The position numbers were made by a program, and so were the translations under genes. The notes below the pieces were generated by a model. It did not search any database and was not told the DNA's origin. It worked only from the letters and a program-made list of their open reading frames with translations. From Carya illinoinensis (taxonomy: Eukaryota; Streptophyta; Magnoliopsida; Fagales; Juglandaceae), in the NCBI RefSeq assembly GCF_018687715.1, contig NC_056766.1, forward strand, positions 8,065,001 to 8,129,000: a DNA stretch of 64,000 nucleotides, in the 5' to 3' direction. Shown one piece after another: positions 35,821 to 47,355 of the stretch; position 1 is the stretch's first letter; each line of letters begins with the position of its first letter.

Positions 35821-37089
35821 CTATGGTCTGAGAGGCAGAGGAAATACAAGACATCCTCTTCCATTTCCTGCTAGACACACCATCAGGCCGATCCACCGAA
35901 GCAGGAACTTGAGCTTTACTGTCCAACCTTTTACCAACTGAAGAAACCCCATGAGGTTCCACGGCTTGCAAAGAAGGCCCAGCCCCCGGCCCATCACCCA
36001 AATCAAGCCCATCCTCTTTAGCACCCAAGTTTGATTCCGTTTCAGGAAGAGAGGCTTCCGTTTCGGGAATTTCAGCAAACAGGTGGTCGAAGCCGAAATT
36101 TGATTCGAAGCGTTACCAATAACCGTTTCCCCATGAACAATTGTTACTCCAATCACAGCAGGAACATAACCGTCTGAAGCCTTACCATCTAATTCCGTAA
36201 CTGGCGCCGAGGAAACAGGGGCCATTTCAGCCCGATAACCAGCTGCACCACAGTCCCCTGTGACGGGGGAAACTGGAGGAGAAACACGACGGCTTGATCG
36301 CAACCCAGTTCGTTGAGTCCAAGTTCGCCCATCGCGAAATAAGTCCCCATAACTCGAAGCCCTTAGCCAGGAACCATACGGGAAAGAATCATCAGAGGCA
36401 CGCGGATCTGCTTGTGTTTTACTTTCACACTCCCTATCTCCATGACCCAGACAACCACAATAAAAACAGAAAGTAGATAAGCGCTCATACGAAAATCGCA
36501 CCCAACATGAATCTTCAGAACCCATGGAAAATCGGGTGCCCCTTAGCAAAGGCTTTCTTATATCCAGTGACACTCGAACCCGAAGGAAGTCCCCCCACGC
36601 TAACTCACCAGAATCCAAATCAACTTCCAGCACCCTCCCGATTTTTGCCCCAATACGATGGCCTACTCGGTCATTTCGAGCCCGGAGAGGGAGGTCATGT
36701 AGACGGACCCAAAAGGATGCTTCTCGGATTTTTATTTGCTGAACCTGCTTACTGCCGTCCACTTCCTGGACTAGAAGGAGGTGCTTATCGAAGGACCAGG
36801 GGCCTTCTCTTAGCACCTTCTCTTTATCGCGCAAATCTTCAAAATCGGCCAAAAAAAGATTGGAGTGGAGATCACAGAATTTCACCCCACGCACCAGTCT
36901 CCAAGCTCTCTTCATCTTGACCTTGAAAGCCTCTCGATTAAAATGTTTTTCAGTGAAAAGGGATAAAACGAGACCCTTACCATTACACAGAGAAGATTCC
37001 TCCAAATCACCCGATTCCACCACCACAGCCTCATTCTCCTGTTCGGTCAGGGAAAGCCTTTGATACAAGTCATCTAAATCGGCTTCCAT
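35821..37089 (-). CDS. LINE ORF1 protein (DUF4283 with zinc knuckle), inverted
   Basis: 422 codons, complete from ATG to TAG. N-terminal DUF4283 domain (about 30-190) with KRAWRLVRGVKFCDL, LREGPWSFDKHLLLVQ and ASFWVRLHDLPLRARN, then the loop GELAWGDFLRVRVSLDIRKP and a CCHC_4 knuckle CFYCGCLGHGDREC at about 212-225. The C-terminal half is low-conservation. Plant LINE ORF1 proteins bind the element RNA. The frame is open, but it lies opposite ORF2 and has lost its own upstream sequence context, so it is probably not expressed with ORF2. Confidence 0.85.
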   Translation of the reverse strand: MEADLDDLYQRLSLTEQENEAVVVESGDLEESSLCNGKGLVLSLFTEKHFNREAFKVKMKRAWRLVRGVKFCDLHSNLFLADFEDLRDKEKVLREGPWSFDKHLLLVQEVDGSKQVQQIKIREASFWVRLHDLPLRARNDRVGHRIGAKIGRVLEVDLDSGELAWGDFLRVRVSLDIRKPLLRGTRFSMGSEDSCWVRFSYERLSTFCFYCGCLGHGDRECESKTQADPRASDDSFPYGSWLRASSYGDLFRDGRTWTQRTGLRSSRRVSPPVSPVTGDCGAAGYRAEMAPVSSAPVTELDGKASDGYVPAVIGVTIVHGETVIGNASNQISASTTCLLKFPKRKPLFLKRNQTWVLKRMGLIWVMGRGLGLLCKPWNLMGFLQLVKGWTVKLKFLLRWIGLMVCLAGNGRGCLVFPLPLRP

Positions 37090-37186
37090 ACCTCAGCTGC
37101 CTAAACGGGAAAGCAGAGAGACGAAAGGGACTGCCGTACGGCAGGAAAAGACCCCTACGAAGACCTACGTCTTAGGGATAAAAGGA

Positions 37187-37215
37187 TAAGGAGGCTCTTT
37201 CCTCCCAAACAACCC
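37187..37215. repeat. Inverted 29-bp overlap, right arm
   Basis: Start of the sense part of the twin-primed LINE; see the left arm at 35791..35819. Confidence 0.9.
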
Positions 37216-37360
37216 TGAAGAGAAAGGCCTGTTCTCCCGATGATTATGAGAAGGGGAGACCAACTAAACGAGGTGGATCTTCTCGGGTTCCTCTGTCTGA
37301 ACCTCCCCTTGGAGATGATTTTGTATCGGTGGTGGCTGTTACTCAGCCCCGCCGAAGGCA

Positions 37361-40300
37361 ATGAAGATCCTCAGCTGGAATGTCCGTGGGCTTGGGAACC
37401 CACGGGGCATTCGAGCTCTCTGTGATTTGGTACAGAGAGAAGCTCCCGACATTTTGTTTCTTCAGGAAACGCGTTTGAATGCGAAGGAATTTGAGGTATG
37501 CAAATTTAAATTGGGCTTTGTTAATTGTTTAGTTGTTGATTGTATTGGTAGAAAGGGTGGACTTGCCTTATTGTGGGGTAGGGATATTTCGTTAACTATA
37601 TTGAACTATTCAAAGTGTCATATTGATAGTCGGATTGATGATGTTATGGGTGTGGGTACTTGGTACCTAACAGGTATCTATGGATTCCCGAAAGTATATC
37701 AACGTGTTAAAACTTGGGATGTGCTACGTTATTTAAATCGACGGGATGGGGAGGCGTGGATGGTGTTTGGGGACTTTAATGAAGTTTTAGATCATGATGA
37801 AAAATGTGGAGGTTTACCTCGGCCAAACTGGCAGATTAATGCTTTTCGGGATATGGTTGATGACTGTTTGCTAAAGGATTTGGGGTTTAAAGGTAACCAG
37901 TATACATGGCGAAATGGTAGAGGAGGGGAGTGGAGCATTTGTGAGAGACTTGACCGTGTACTGGCAAACCAACCATGGTGTGAATTTTTCCCATCTGCTG
38001 GTGTATCCCATGGTGTGGCTGCTTATTCTGACCACTCTCCCATTTGGGTGAACACGGAAGCTGACAGTGAATATGGACACGTTAAACGCCCATTTCGTTT
38101 TGAAGAAATGTGGGTAGGGGAAAAGGATTGTGAGGCTATTATTAAAGCCAACTGGAGGGGTGCTGAAGGGGGACATGATTTGGGTCATATTATTCAAAAT
38201 ATTAAAGAGTGTGGGGTTCAACTGAATGTGTGGAATAGGAACTGTTTTGGTAATGTGCAGAAGCAGTTGAAGTTGGCTAGGCTGAATATGGAAATGCTTA
38301 ATGTTTCAGATCCAACAGGGGAGTATAAAGCTGATCATATCAAGGCTAGAGAGGATTTTCAGAAATGGTTGGAGCGAGATGAAGTTATGTGGCGACAACG
38401 TTCAAAAGCCTTGTGGCTGAAAGAGGGGGATAAAAATTCTAAATATTTCCACATGAAAGCTTCTCAAAGAAGGAAAAAGAATAGGCTGGACAAATTAAAA
38501 GATGGGGATGGGGTGTGGAGAACTGGTATTCAGCACAATAAAATTCTGTTAGACTATTTTGGAGCTCTTTTTGAGAGTTCTAATCCAAGAAGTTCAACTA
38601 ATTTTCTGGATACACTTACTGATCGAGTTACCCCGGAGATGAATTTGGAATTAAGTCAGCAATTTTCAGAATCTGAAGTGTGGAATGCACTGACAGAAAT
38701 GAATCCCTCTTCGGCACCAGGTCCGGATGGAATGTCTCCTGCATTCTTCCAGAAATACTGGCATGTGGTTGGTTCTTCCATGAAGGGTGCGATTCTTCAA
38801 GCTTTAAATACAGGTGTTTTTCCTACCTCCCTTAACCATACTTATATTTCCCTTATCCCTAAGAAGAAATGCCCTTCCGTTGTTGCTGACTATCGGCCCA
38901 TTAGCTTGTGTAATGTGGCTTATAAAATTATTTCTAAAGTCCTTGCTAATCGTTTGAAGGCTGTGTTGCCTTGTATTATTGGGGAAAGTCAAAGTGCCTT
39001 CGTTCCGGGTCGGTTAATTACTGATAATGTTTTAATTGCTTATGAGTTGATTCATTATCTAAAGCATAAGAGGGCTGGATCTCAAGGTTATATGTCTTTG
39101 AAGTTAGATATGAGTAAGGCTTACGATAGGGTTGAATGGAGTTTTATTCAAAGGGTGATGGAAGTTATGGGTTTTCAGTCGAGCTTTATTTCTTTGGTGA
39201 TGTACTGTGTTAAAACAGTTTCTTTTTCTGTTTTAATTAATGGTGTTCCAAAAGGGCCTATTATTCCTACTCGGGGATTGAGACAAGGGGATCCTTTATC
39301 CCCTTATCTTTTCCTTTTTTGTACTGAAGGTCTCTCTTCTTTGCTGAATGCGGCTGGGGTTAGAAAGGAGGTTTCTGGGCTGAAAATATGCAGAAATGCT
39401 CCTAACATCAATCATTTGCTTTTTGCGGATGATAGTGTTATTTTTTGTAAAGCGGATGTGGAGGAGAACAAAAGGGTCCAAGAGGTGTTAGATGTTTATG
39501 AGAAAGTTTCTGGGCAGAAAATTAATAAGGATAAAACATCTATGGTTTTTAGCAAAAATGTCAGCCAAGAGGTACAGCTGGAGATCCGCTCTTTGTGGGG
39601 TAATGGAGATATCCAGCAGTATGAGAAGTATCTTGGGTTGCCTCCAATAGTTGGTAGATAAAAAACCAGGGCTTTTTCAATCCATAAAGCAACGGGTGTG
39701 GCAAAAATTGCAAAGTTGGAAGGAAAAATTATTGTCTCAAGGGGGAAAGGAAATCTTACTCAAGGCTGTAGCGCTTTCGATCCCAACTTACTCGATGAGT
39801 TGTTTTTTATTGCCTGCCTCTTTCTGTGCTGATTTAGAGGGTCTCATGTCCAATTTCTGGTGGGGGCAAAAAAGAGAGGAAAGAAGAATTCACTGGGTTA
39901 GTTGGCGTAAGATGTGTGAGGCTAAGTGCAGGGGTGGTTTGGGATTTAAAAATTTAATATCTTTCAACCTGGCTCTCCTGGCAAAACAAGGTTGGCGTTT
40001 AATGCAGAATAATGATTCGGTGTTACATAAGCTTCTCAAAGCTCGTTACTTCTCCAAGTCTAGTTTTTTAGAATCCAACTTGGGGCATTGTCCATCATTT
40101 ACATGGAGAAGTATTTGTGAGGCAAAGCGTTGGCTGAAGGAAGCTTGTATTTGGAGGATCGGGGATGGGCAAAAGGTTAGTTTATGGCATGATAAGTGGC
40201 TGCCAGGCCACCAAACTTTAGCTTCAGAACAGGGGATAGCCGAGACCCATAGAGAGGATGCTGTGGCTTCGGTTCTTCAGGAGGATAATATGGGATGGGA

Positions 40301-41435
40301 TATTCAAAAGCTAAGAACTCTCTTCAATCCAAGTTTAGTGGGCGAAATCATAAAAATTATGGTATTTCCGAGTGGTACAGCTGATAAATTGATTTGGAAC
40401 TTTGAACGAAATGGGATGTTTTCGGTTAAAAGCTGCTATAGGTTGATTATGGAGCTATCTCGGATTGAATCTTCGGAATCCTCAAATACTAGATCTCAAC
40501 AGCGGATGTGGAAAGCTTTATGGAAGATGCCGGTGCCAAATAAAATAAAAATTTTTGCTTGGAGAGCTTGTATGGATAGTCTTCCATCAAAAGTGAAGTT
40601 GATGCAGAGACAGGTGATTCAGAATACTTGCTGCAGTTTCTGCTCCTGCCCGGTAGAAGATTTCTTGCATGCAGTTTTCTCTTGCAACCAGGTGCAAGGT
40701 TCATGGTCTCAATTTTTCCCTCTGTTACATAATTTTCAGCCTAGTAGTTTTGTTGAGTTGGCTATGCAATTTGTGGTTGGGCAAGATTTGTCTAATTTGG
40801 CAAGATTTTTCTGTTTTGCATGGGGTTTTTGGTTTAGGAGGAATAAGCTTGAATTTGATAATAAGATACTATCTCCTTCTCATGTTATCTCCCATGCCTT
40901 GGATCTGTTATATAGTTATAAAGCTGTTGTGGTGAAGTCTCGGATGCAAGCCAGGTCTCACTTTAGCTGGAAAGCACCTCCTGTAGGTGTGCTAAAACTT
41001 AATACTGATGGGGCTATCTTTTCAGATGTTCATAAGGCTGGTATCGGTGCCATATTGCGTGACTCTACTGGGCATGTCCTTATGGCTGTCTCTAAAATTG
41101 AACTAGAATTGGAAGACCCTGAAACCGTGGAGCTCCTGGCTGTGTTCAGAGGCATGCAACTGTGTATTTCCATGGGCATCTCGGCTCTTGAGGTGGAAAG
41201 TGACTGTTTGCTACTTGTTAAAGCCTTGCAGCAGGATGATATGTCTAATTCTTGGCTCGGAAATTTATTTGCAGAAGTGAAACGTTTATGTACTTATTTT
41301 TCAAGTGTTTCTTTTGTTCATGTGTATAGAGAGGGCAATAGAGCTGCTCACTTACTTGCTAGAAATGCTTGGAGAGTAGAGGATATTGATATGTGGTGGG
41401 ATAGTATTCCAGACTTTCTTTCTCAAGTCCTATAG
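37361..41435 (+). pseudogene. LINE ORF2 polyprotein (endonuclease, RT, RNase H), one frameshift
   Basis: About 1357 codons in two frames. Endonuclease (1-230): MKILSWNVRGLGNP, LFLQETRL, FGDFNEVL, YSDHSPIWV. RT (about 440-720): SSAPGPDGMSPAFFQKYWH, ADYRPISLCNVAYKIISKVL, SAFVPGRLITDNVL, LRQGDPLSPYLF and the catalytic LLFADDSVIF at about 39417. After PPIVGR a TAA at 39659 is met; one extra base (or two missing) there moves the frame, and 39651..41435 continues with SIPTYSMSCFLLP, the zinc-binding region (WRACMDSLPSKVKLM, C..C..H..C at about 40631..40685) and a C-terminal RNase H with LNTDGAIF, LEVESDCLLLV and YREGNRAAHLLARNA. It would nick the target and copy the element RNA. Apart from the one break it is intact. 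Confidence 0.92.
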
Positions 41436-41488
41436 CTTGATAAATGTCTGTAATCGTTTTTTATCTAATGAAGATCATTGTTCCTATC

Positions 41489-41521
<33 letters not shown>

Positions 41522-41527
41522 CTTGAC

Positions 41528-41690
41528 CGTTGTTTGGAGTGAGACTGAGGGTAGGAAAATATAATATTTTCTGTAAAACTCTCTTTATTGTCAAGTACCC
41601 CTCGTTGATCATTGAAAAGATTAAGTTTGAAAAAACATAATATTTGCTTAGACTTGATCAGATCTGGAGAAATAAAGGCAGTCAAGTGTG
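41528..41690 (+). repeat. 5' flank copy B, right part
   Basis: Continues copy B after the LINE: TTGGAGTGAGACTGAGGGTAGG and CTTAGACTTGATCAGATCTG match flank copy C at 42680 and 42970. Copy B then diverges at about 41690. Confidence 0.7.
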
Positions 41691-41940
41691 TCACATCAGT
41701 TTCAAACGCATACCTCAATAATTATTATTTATTATTTATTATTTATTAATTTTATATTACTATTTACAATATATGTTAGGACCGTGCGACAGTCACAGCT
41801 AGTGGCTCCCGATAGGTTAATTTTTTTTTTTAAATTATTTTTAAAAATTTTTAAATATTTAAAAAAATATAAAAAATTTATAATAATAATTAATAATTTT
41901 TCTTAATTATTAAAAAAAAAAGCCACCAACGGTGGCCTAA
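41691..41940. other. AT-rich unassigned stretch
   Basis: A (TTATTA)n-like run at 41720..41750, then GTGGCTCCCGATAGG, about 100 bp of almost pure A/T and GCCACCAACGGTGGCC. Possibly a small foldback element; ends are not defined. Confidence 0.4.
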
Positions 41941-42550
41941 GAGCATCCTCATCCCATTCCTCATCCCCATCCCTATAATTTAACTCAAAATCACATTTCC
42001 TCAAATTTTTCCCTAAATTTTATTCATCTTTCAAAAACCTCCTACATCCCATTCCCCATCCCTATCTCTATTCTATTAAATAATATTTTTCTATTCTTTT
42101 TTTATTACTTTTTTCTTTCACTTCTATTTACAAATTTAACTACTTAATATTTTTTCTTATTTTTTGAACTATTACTCTAGTGAATATTTTAAACAAAAAT
42201 TTAAATTATTTTTTTATGAATATAATAATATTTTTAAAATTAATTTTTTTATATTTTCGTAATTAATTAAATTATTTTTAACATTATTATTTAAAACTAT
42301 AATAAATATGAGTATGAGAGAAAGTGTAGATGATTGAAAAATTATTTATTTTATATATTAGAATAAAATATTAATAAAAATGATTTAGGGAATGAATAGT
42401 GAGTCCCCAAATATGGGGACTTACTGTTTATTCCCTAAATATTTTCCCTAAAATAGGGATCCGGATGTGGGGGGTATTTTGACCAAAACCCCAAAATAAA
42501 CCCCAAATTATGGGGAATATGGAGCTTTGGAAAACCGGATGGGGATGCTC
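41941..42550. mobile_element. PIF/Harbinger-type MITE, 610 bp
   Basis: Terminal inverted repeats GAGCATCCTCATCC (left) and, in reverse, GAGCATCCCCATCC (right), with a TAA target duplication at 41938..41940 and 42551..42553. AT-rich and noncoding. Subterminal regions have repeated CCCATCC / GGGGA blocks. It sits between flank copies B and C. Confidence 0.85.
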
Positions 42551-42599
42551 TAAGCATTTCGCTATATCTTAAAACTTAAATCCATTCTCAAATCACTGC

Positions 42600-43490
42600 T
42601 GGATCACTTGCCAGCTTTCATTGCGTACGAAAAACTCAACTCTTCTGCTACTCAAAGCTAGCTTGACCGTCGCTTGGTGTGAGACTGAGGGTAGGAAAAT
42701 ATGGAAAATGATAAACTTATTTTTTATTTACAATTTGTATACATCTATATAAAAAAATAATATTATTTTAAATTTTATTTTGACTTTATTGATAATTTGA
42801 TGTGTTTAAATATAATATAAAAATATTATTATATTTAAAATTATTTATAAATTATAAATAAATTGGTGGTGTATCAGATCAAGTTTGAAAAGATAATTGT
42901 GGAGAAATAAGATTTGCTTAGAAATAATTGTGTAAATAATTGAAAAGATCAAGTTTGAAAAACATAAGATTTGCTTAGACTTGATCAGATCTGGAGAAAT
43001 AAAGTCAGTCAAGTGGAAACCGTGTGTTTCTATTTTACCAGGTCTATCGGTATCTCAGTCAAGAGAATGAAAATACAGTAGTTCATTTGGAAATGATGAT
43101 ATACTTCATGAAAATCTTGGAAACATGTTAATTTCTCCTTTCATTTCATATTTTATTTTTTAGGATGTGACAAGCTGACTGATCTTCATTTCTTATTTCA
43201 TTTTTAATTGTTATGTTATCAATATAGGTGATCTTGACCTGAGAAGTACATGGGACGTTAATTTCTCTTTTCATTCATATTTTATTTTTTCGGATGTGAC
43301 ATGACTGATCTTCCTTTCTTATTTCATTTTTAATTGATCTTGACCTGAGAAGTAAATGAGACGTTACCACTTTTCGTAAAGAATCTAATAGATGATGGGA
43401 CCGATTGCTTACACTCTGATTTATCCTAATGATCAATTTTTAATTTTTTTTTTTACCATAGGACCAATTAGTAATTAGGACAATTGGTGT
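42600..43490 (+). promoter_or_regulatory. RLK2 promoter region (flank copy C)
   Basis: Homologous to flank copy A upstream of RLK1, but here still joined to the TATA box. It contains an expansion with AT-rich sequence at 42700..42960, a tandem repeat at 43128..43363, TTGACC W-box-like cores at about 43234 and 43340, and a CCAAT box at 43464..43468, 28 bp from the TATA box. WRKY control is an inference from the W-box cores only. Confidence 0.65.
43128..43363 (+). repeat. Promoter tandem repeat, two units
   Basis: Unit 1 is 43128..43257 and unit 2 is 43258..43363, each starting TTAATTTCTC and ending GAGAAGTA.ATG.GACG. Flank copy A upstream of RLK1 has a single unit (about 4449..4594). Each unit carries one ATCTTGACCTGA segment. 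Confidence 0.8.
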
Positions 43491-43495
43491 ATTGT

Positions 43496-43503
43496 TATAA
43501 ATA
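43496..43503 (+). promoter_or_regulatory. RLK2 TATA box
   Basis: TATAAATA, 73 bp before the ATG at 43577. The bases GTTAT just here are the empty version of the target site used by the Athila-like element at RLK1. Confidence 0.75.
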
Positions 43504-43576
43504 AGCATCTTTTGTGTTCCATAATAGCATCAATACTCCTCTCTTCCATCCAATTCAAAAATAAAAACCAAGAGAA

Positions 43577-46500
43577 ATGAGTTTTCTTTCCCAACTAATG
43601 CTTCAGGCCAACTTCTTACTTGTCCCGATGTTTTTAAGATGCATGTTTCTTGTAGTAGAGTCAGCCGCGTTGAGTCTTGTTACAGATAAGGAAGCCTTGA
43701 TCTCATTCAAGTCTGGAATTAGCACAGAGCCTTCAAACCACCTATCTTCTTGGGACAAAACACATCCCCATGCAATTGGACAGGAGTCGTCTGCAACAAG
43801 TCTGGCCAGAGAGTGGTTGGCCTTGATCTCTCTGGTTTTAAACTTGTAGGGTCAATTAGCCCTCATATTGGTAATCTCTCTTTCATCCAATCCCTTCAAC
43901 TCCAAGAGAATCAATTTACAGGGATGCTTCCTGATCAGATTGGCAATCTCTTTCGTTTGAAAGTCCTGAACATCAGCTATAACAGAATAGAAGGTGAGCT
44001 ACCCTCAAATAGAAGCCAATGGACTCAGCTCAAGATCCTTGACTTGACTGAAAACAATATTGAAGGAAGGATTCCTGAAGAGCTTAGCTACTTGACGAAG
44101 CTCGAAGCCTTGAAGTTGGGGAAAAACCTACTTTCTGGTGCAATTCCACCTTCAATAGGTAACCTTTCCTCACTCTTCAATATAAATTTCGGAACCAACA
44201 ATCTCAACAGCATAATACCAAGTGAATTGGGACGCCTTCAAAATTTGAAGGAACTTGATCTTGCAGTTAACAATTTGTCAGGCATCATTCATCCATCACT
44301 ATACAACATATCCTCCCTAGTTTCCCTTGCCTTAGGTTTAAACCAACTATCGGGTGAAATTCCCGGAGATGTTGGGATTAAACTCCCTTGCCTTCAAAAT
44401 TTCTTTGTTTGCTTCAACAAACTCACCGGGCGTATTCCATGGTCCTTGCACAATCTCACCAATATACACAGCATCCGCATGGCGCACAACTTTCTGGAAG
44501 GAACAGTACCGCCGGGACTGGGAAATCTCCCAGCTCTTCGAATGTATAACATTGGTTGTAATAGGATTAGATCAGGTAAAGATGGTCTCAATTTCATTAC
44601 TTCTTTGACAAATAGCACTCTCCTCTACTACCTTTCCATTGAGGGCAATCATTTGAAGGGCGTGATTCCAGGATCAATAGGCAATCTTTCTAAAGATCTG
44701 TCAAAGTTATACATGGGAGGGAACAGTATTTACGGTAACATTCCCACGTCCATCAGGCGTCTTACCGGCCTGAATTTGCTAAACTTAACCGACAATTTGA
44801 TTTCAGGTGAAATCCCACCTGAAATAGGCCTACTAGAGGAACTGAAGGAGTTGGGTTTGGCCAAAAATCATTTTTCTGGCAATATTCCAAATTCTTTAGG
44901 TGATCTCCAAAAATTAACTCATTTTGATTTATCAGGAAATAGTTTGCTCAGTAAAATACCCCCTGCTTTCGGGAACTTCAAGAATCTTCTTTCCATTGAC
45001 CTATCTAACAACAGATTCAATGGGAGCATACCTAAAGAATTGTTGAATCTCCCTAGTTTGAGCACTGTTTTTAATCTATCTAAGTACTTTCTAAGCGGAC
45101 CTATACCTGAAGAGATTGATCTCCTGAAAGGTGTGGTTACCATTGATCTCTCCGACAACCTTTTTTCTGGTAGTATCCCCAGCTCAATCGAAAACTGTAA
45201 GAGCTTGGAGAAATTGTTCATGGCCAGAAACATGCTTTCAGGTCCAATTCCGAATACTATGGCAGAAGTGAAAGGTCTGGACACTCTAGATCTTTCCTCC
45301 AACCAACTTTCTGGATCTATTCCTCTTGAACTCCAAAAGCTTCAGGCCCTTAACTCGTTGAACCTGTCTTTCAATAATTTGGAAGGGATTGTTCCCAGCG
45401 GCGGAGTTTTTAGAAATCTCTCACAAGTCCATTTGGAAGGCAACCCAAAGCTTTGCCTGAATTTTGCATGTATCAATGGTACTCAAGGGCGGCGAGGAAG
45501 AACAGTAGCTAAAGTTCTTGTTATAACAAGTATCCTTGTTACATTGGTCCTTTGCATTATAATTGGCTCACTGTTGTACATAAAAAGAAGCAAACAAAAG
45601 ATGGCAGAAACTTCTGAAACGTTCAAAGGACAGCATCAAGTGGTGTCCTACAATGAAATCCGTCAAGCGACTGGAGATTTCAACCAAGATAATTTTATTG
45701 GCAAAGGGAGTTTTGGGTCAGTTTATAAAGGCTATCTTGGGCAAGGAATCGCTATCGCAGTTAAAATCCTTGACACTGAGAAGAAGAGCTCTTGGAAGAG
45801 CTTTTTGGCAGAATGCGAGGCTTTGAGGAATGTTAGGCATCGGAATCTTGTTCGACTCATCACTTCATGCTCCAGCATAGACTTCAAGAACATGGCTTTC
45901 CTGGCTCTAATTTATGAATTTATGAGTAATGGCAGCTTAGAAGATTGGCTAGAAGGCAAGAAGAAGCATGTAAATGGGCATGCGCTGAATGTTGTGGAGA
46001 GATTAAACGTGGTCATTGACGTTGCTTGTGGATTAGATTACTTGCACCATGACTGTGAAGTTCCAGTGGTGCATTGTGATTTGAAGCCTAGCAACATTCT
46101 TCTGAGTGAAGACATGACTGGAAAGTTAGGAGATTTCGGTCTGGCCAGGTTGCTAACTGAAAGAACAGGCAATCAGTCTCATATGAGCTCCACAAATGTT
46201 CTAAAGGGATCCATAGGTTACATACCTCCAGGTTAGTACTATAACCTCTCTCTCTCTCTCTCTCCCTTCTCTTTGGTAGCTGATAATTCAATAGAAATGT
46301 CGTTTTATGTTTCCTCTGAGGAGAACCTTTCTGTTGTCATTACTTTATGTATATATTCAAGTTTCTAACTAGTTTTGTCTTGATTATGATGTGTAGAGTA
46401 TGGTTTGGGAGAAAAAATATCAACTTCTGGAGATGTATACAGCTTCGGGGTAATCCTGTTTGAGCTCTTCACAGGGAAGAACCCAACACATGAAAGCTTC

Positions 46501-46758
46501 AGTGGAGGCCAAAACCTAATCAGATGGGTGCAGTTAAGTTTCCCTGCCAACGTGGAACAAGTACTCGACCCTGAGCTGCTAGCTCAGATGAGCAATCTTT
46601 GCCACAATGACAAACGCATAAGCCCTGATGCTCAACTTGAATGCCTCATCACAATCCTTGGGGTTGGGCTATCTTGCACCGCAGACTCTCGTGATCTCCG
46701 CATTAGTATTAGAGATGCTTTCCAGAAACTAAGATCTGCAAGAGACAGCCTTTCTTAA
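43577..46758 (+). pseudogene. RLK2: LRR receptor-like kinase paralogue with a 1-bp frameshift
   Basis: Exon 1 43577..46231, intron 46232..46396 (GTTAGT...TGTAG), exon 2 46397..46758. One base is missing in the A-run at about 43757..43760 (RLK1 has GACAAAGACACATCC, here GACAAAACACATCC), so the frame from the ATG stops at 43847..43849. From 43750 on, the right frame is open to the end: cap CNWTGVVC, about 20 LRRs, membrane helix (about 45510..45590), kinase with GKGSFGSV, AVK, HCDLKPSN (non-RD) and DFG. The paired cysteines after the last LRR (LCLNFACINGT) that RLK1 lacks are kept. A one-base insertion near the end shortens the C-terminus by two residues. With no ATG between the signal peptide and the LRRs in the right frame, a secreted receptor is not expected unless the deletion is an assembly error. 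Confidence 0.88.
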
Positions 46759-47355
46759 ACCGTAAAGATCCTGATGATCATGGTGAGAAAACACCGAAAT
46801 ATTAATCATAGCTACGTTACAATAATGGATGAATGGTATTTGCTATATAATTAAAGTCTTTGGTCCTCTTGCTCTGTAATATTCTTTTCTTTTATTTTCT
46901 GTAATTTTCGTTTCTTTTAGTTGGGACGTTTGAATTTACTGTTTCATGTCTCGTATCGATCTCGTAATCCATGTTGTAGCACTTACTTTACATGTAATCA
47001 TGTGTCGGAGAAAAGATTACAAGCTGGTATTAAAAAAGAAAAAGAAAAAATCGATATTATAAAAGCCAAAAAAAAAAAAAAAGAGAGAGAGAAAAAAAAA
47101 GAGTACTGAATATATAGACGTACGGTGCACGACGTTCGGAAATTGAAAGGAAAAAACAACCGTGTTTCAAAATTGAATTAATCCTTCCTTCTTCTTTTCG
47201 TTACAAATTCAGTTTTTCCAATACCTCAGGGTGCATGAGAATACAAGTTTTATCATTTATGTCGAATCAGGTCAATGCTAACTGTTTAGGTAATGTAGAT
47301 GATCAGGCAGCAAAACAAAATCAATTTATCTTGAGGAAATAAGTCATTCTAATTA
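46759..47355 (+). other. RLK2 3' flank and probable 3' UTR
   Basis: Counterpart of 20264..20833, with only scattered differences and small indels. No further gene. Confidence 0.6.

Larger units (their letters stand above)
35783..41513 (+). mobile_element. LINE with inverted 5' segment (twin-primed insertion)
   Basis: 5.7 kb with a 15-bp target duplication AAAGCTAGCTTGACC at 35768..35782 and 41514..41528 and a long poly(A) tail ending at 41513. The first part (35791..37186), holding ORF1 and about 100 bp of 5' UTR, is in reverse orientation; the rest (37187..41513) with ORF2 is sense. The two parts share 29 identical bases in opposite orientation, at 35791..35819 and 37187..37215. A few untemplated bases (ATTTTTTT) lie between the left target duplication and the inverted segment. 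The good state of both frames suggests a fairly recent insertion. Confidence 0.9.

Noticed and set aside
43750..46236. Use of a downstream start to rescue RLK2
   Set aside because: The open frame starts at TTG, not ATG; the first in-frame ATG is within the LRRs, so the product would have no signal peptide.
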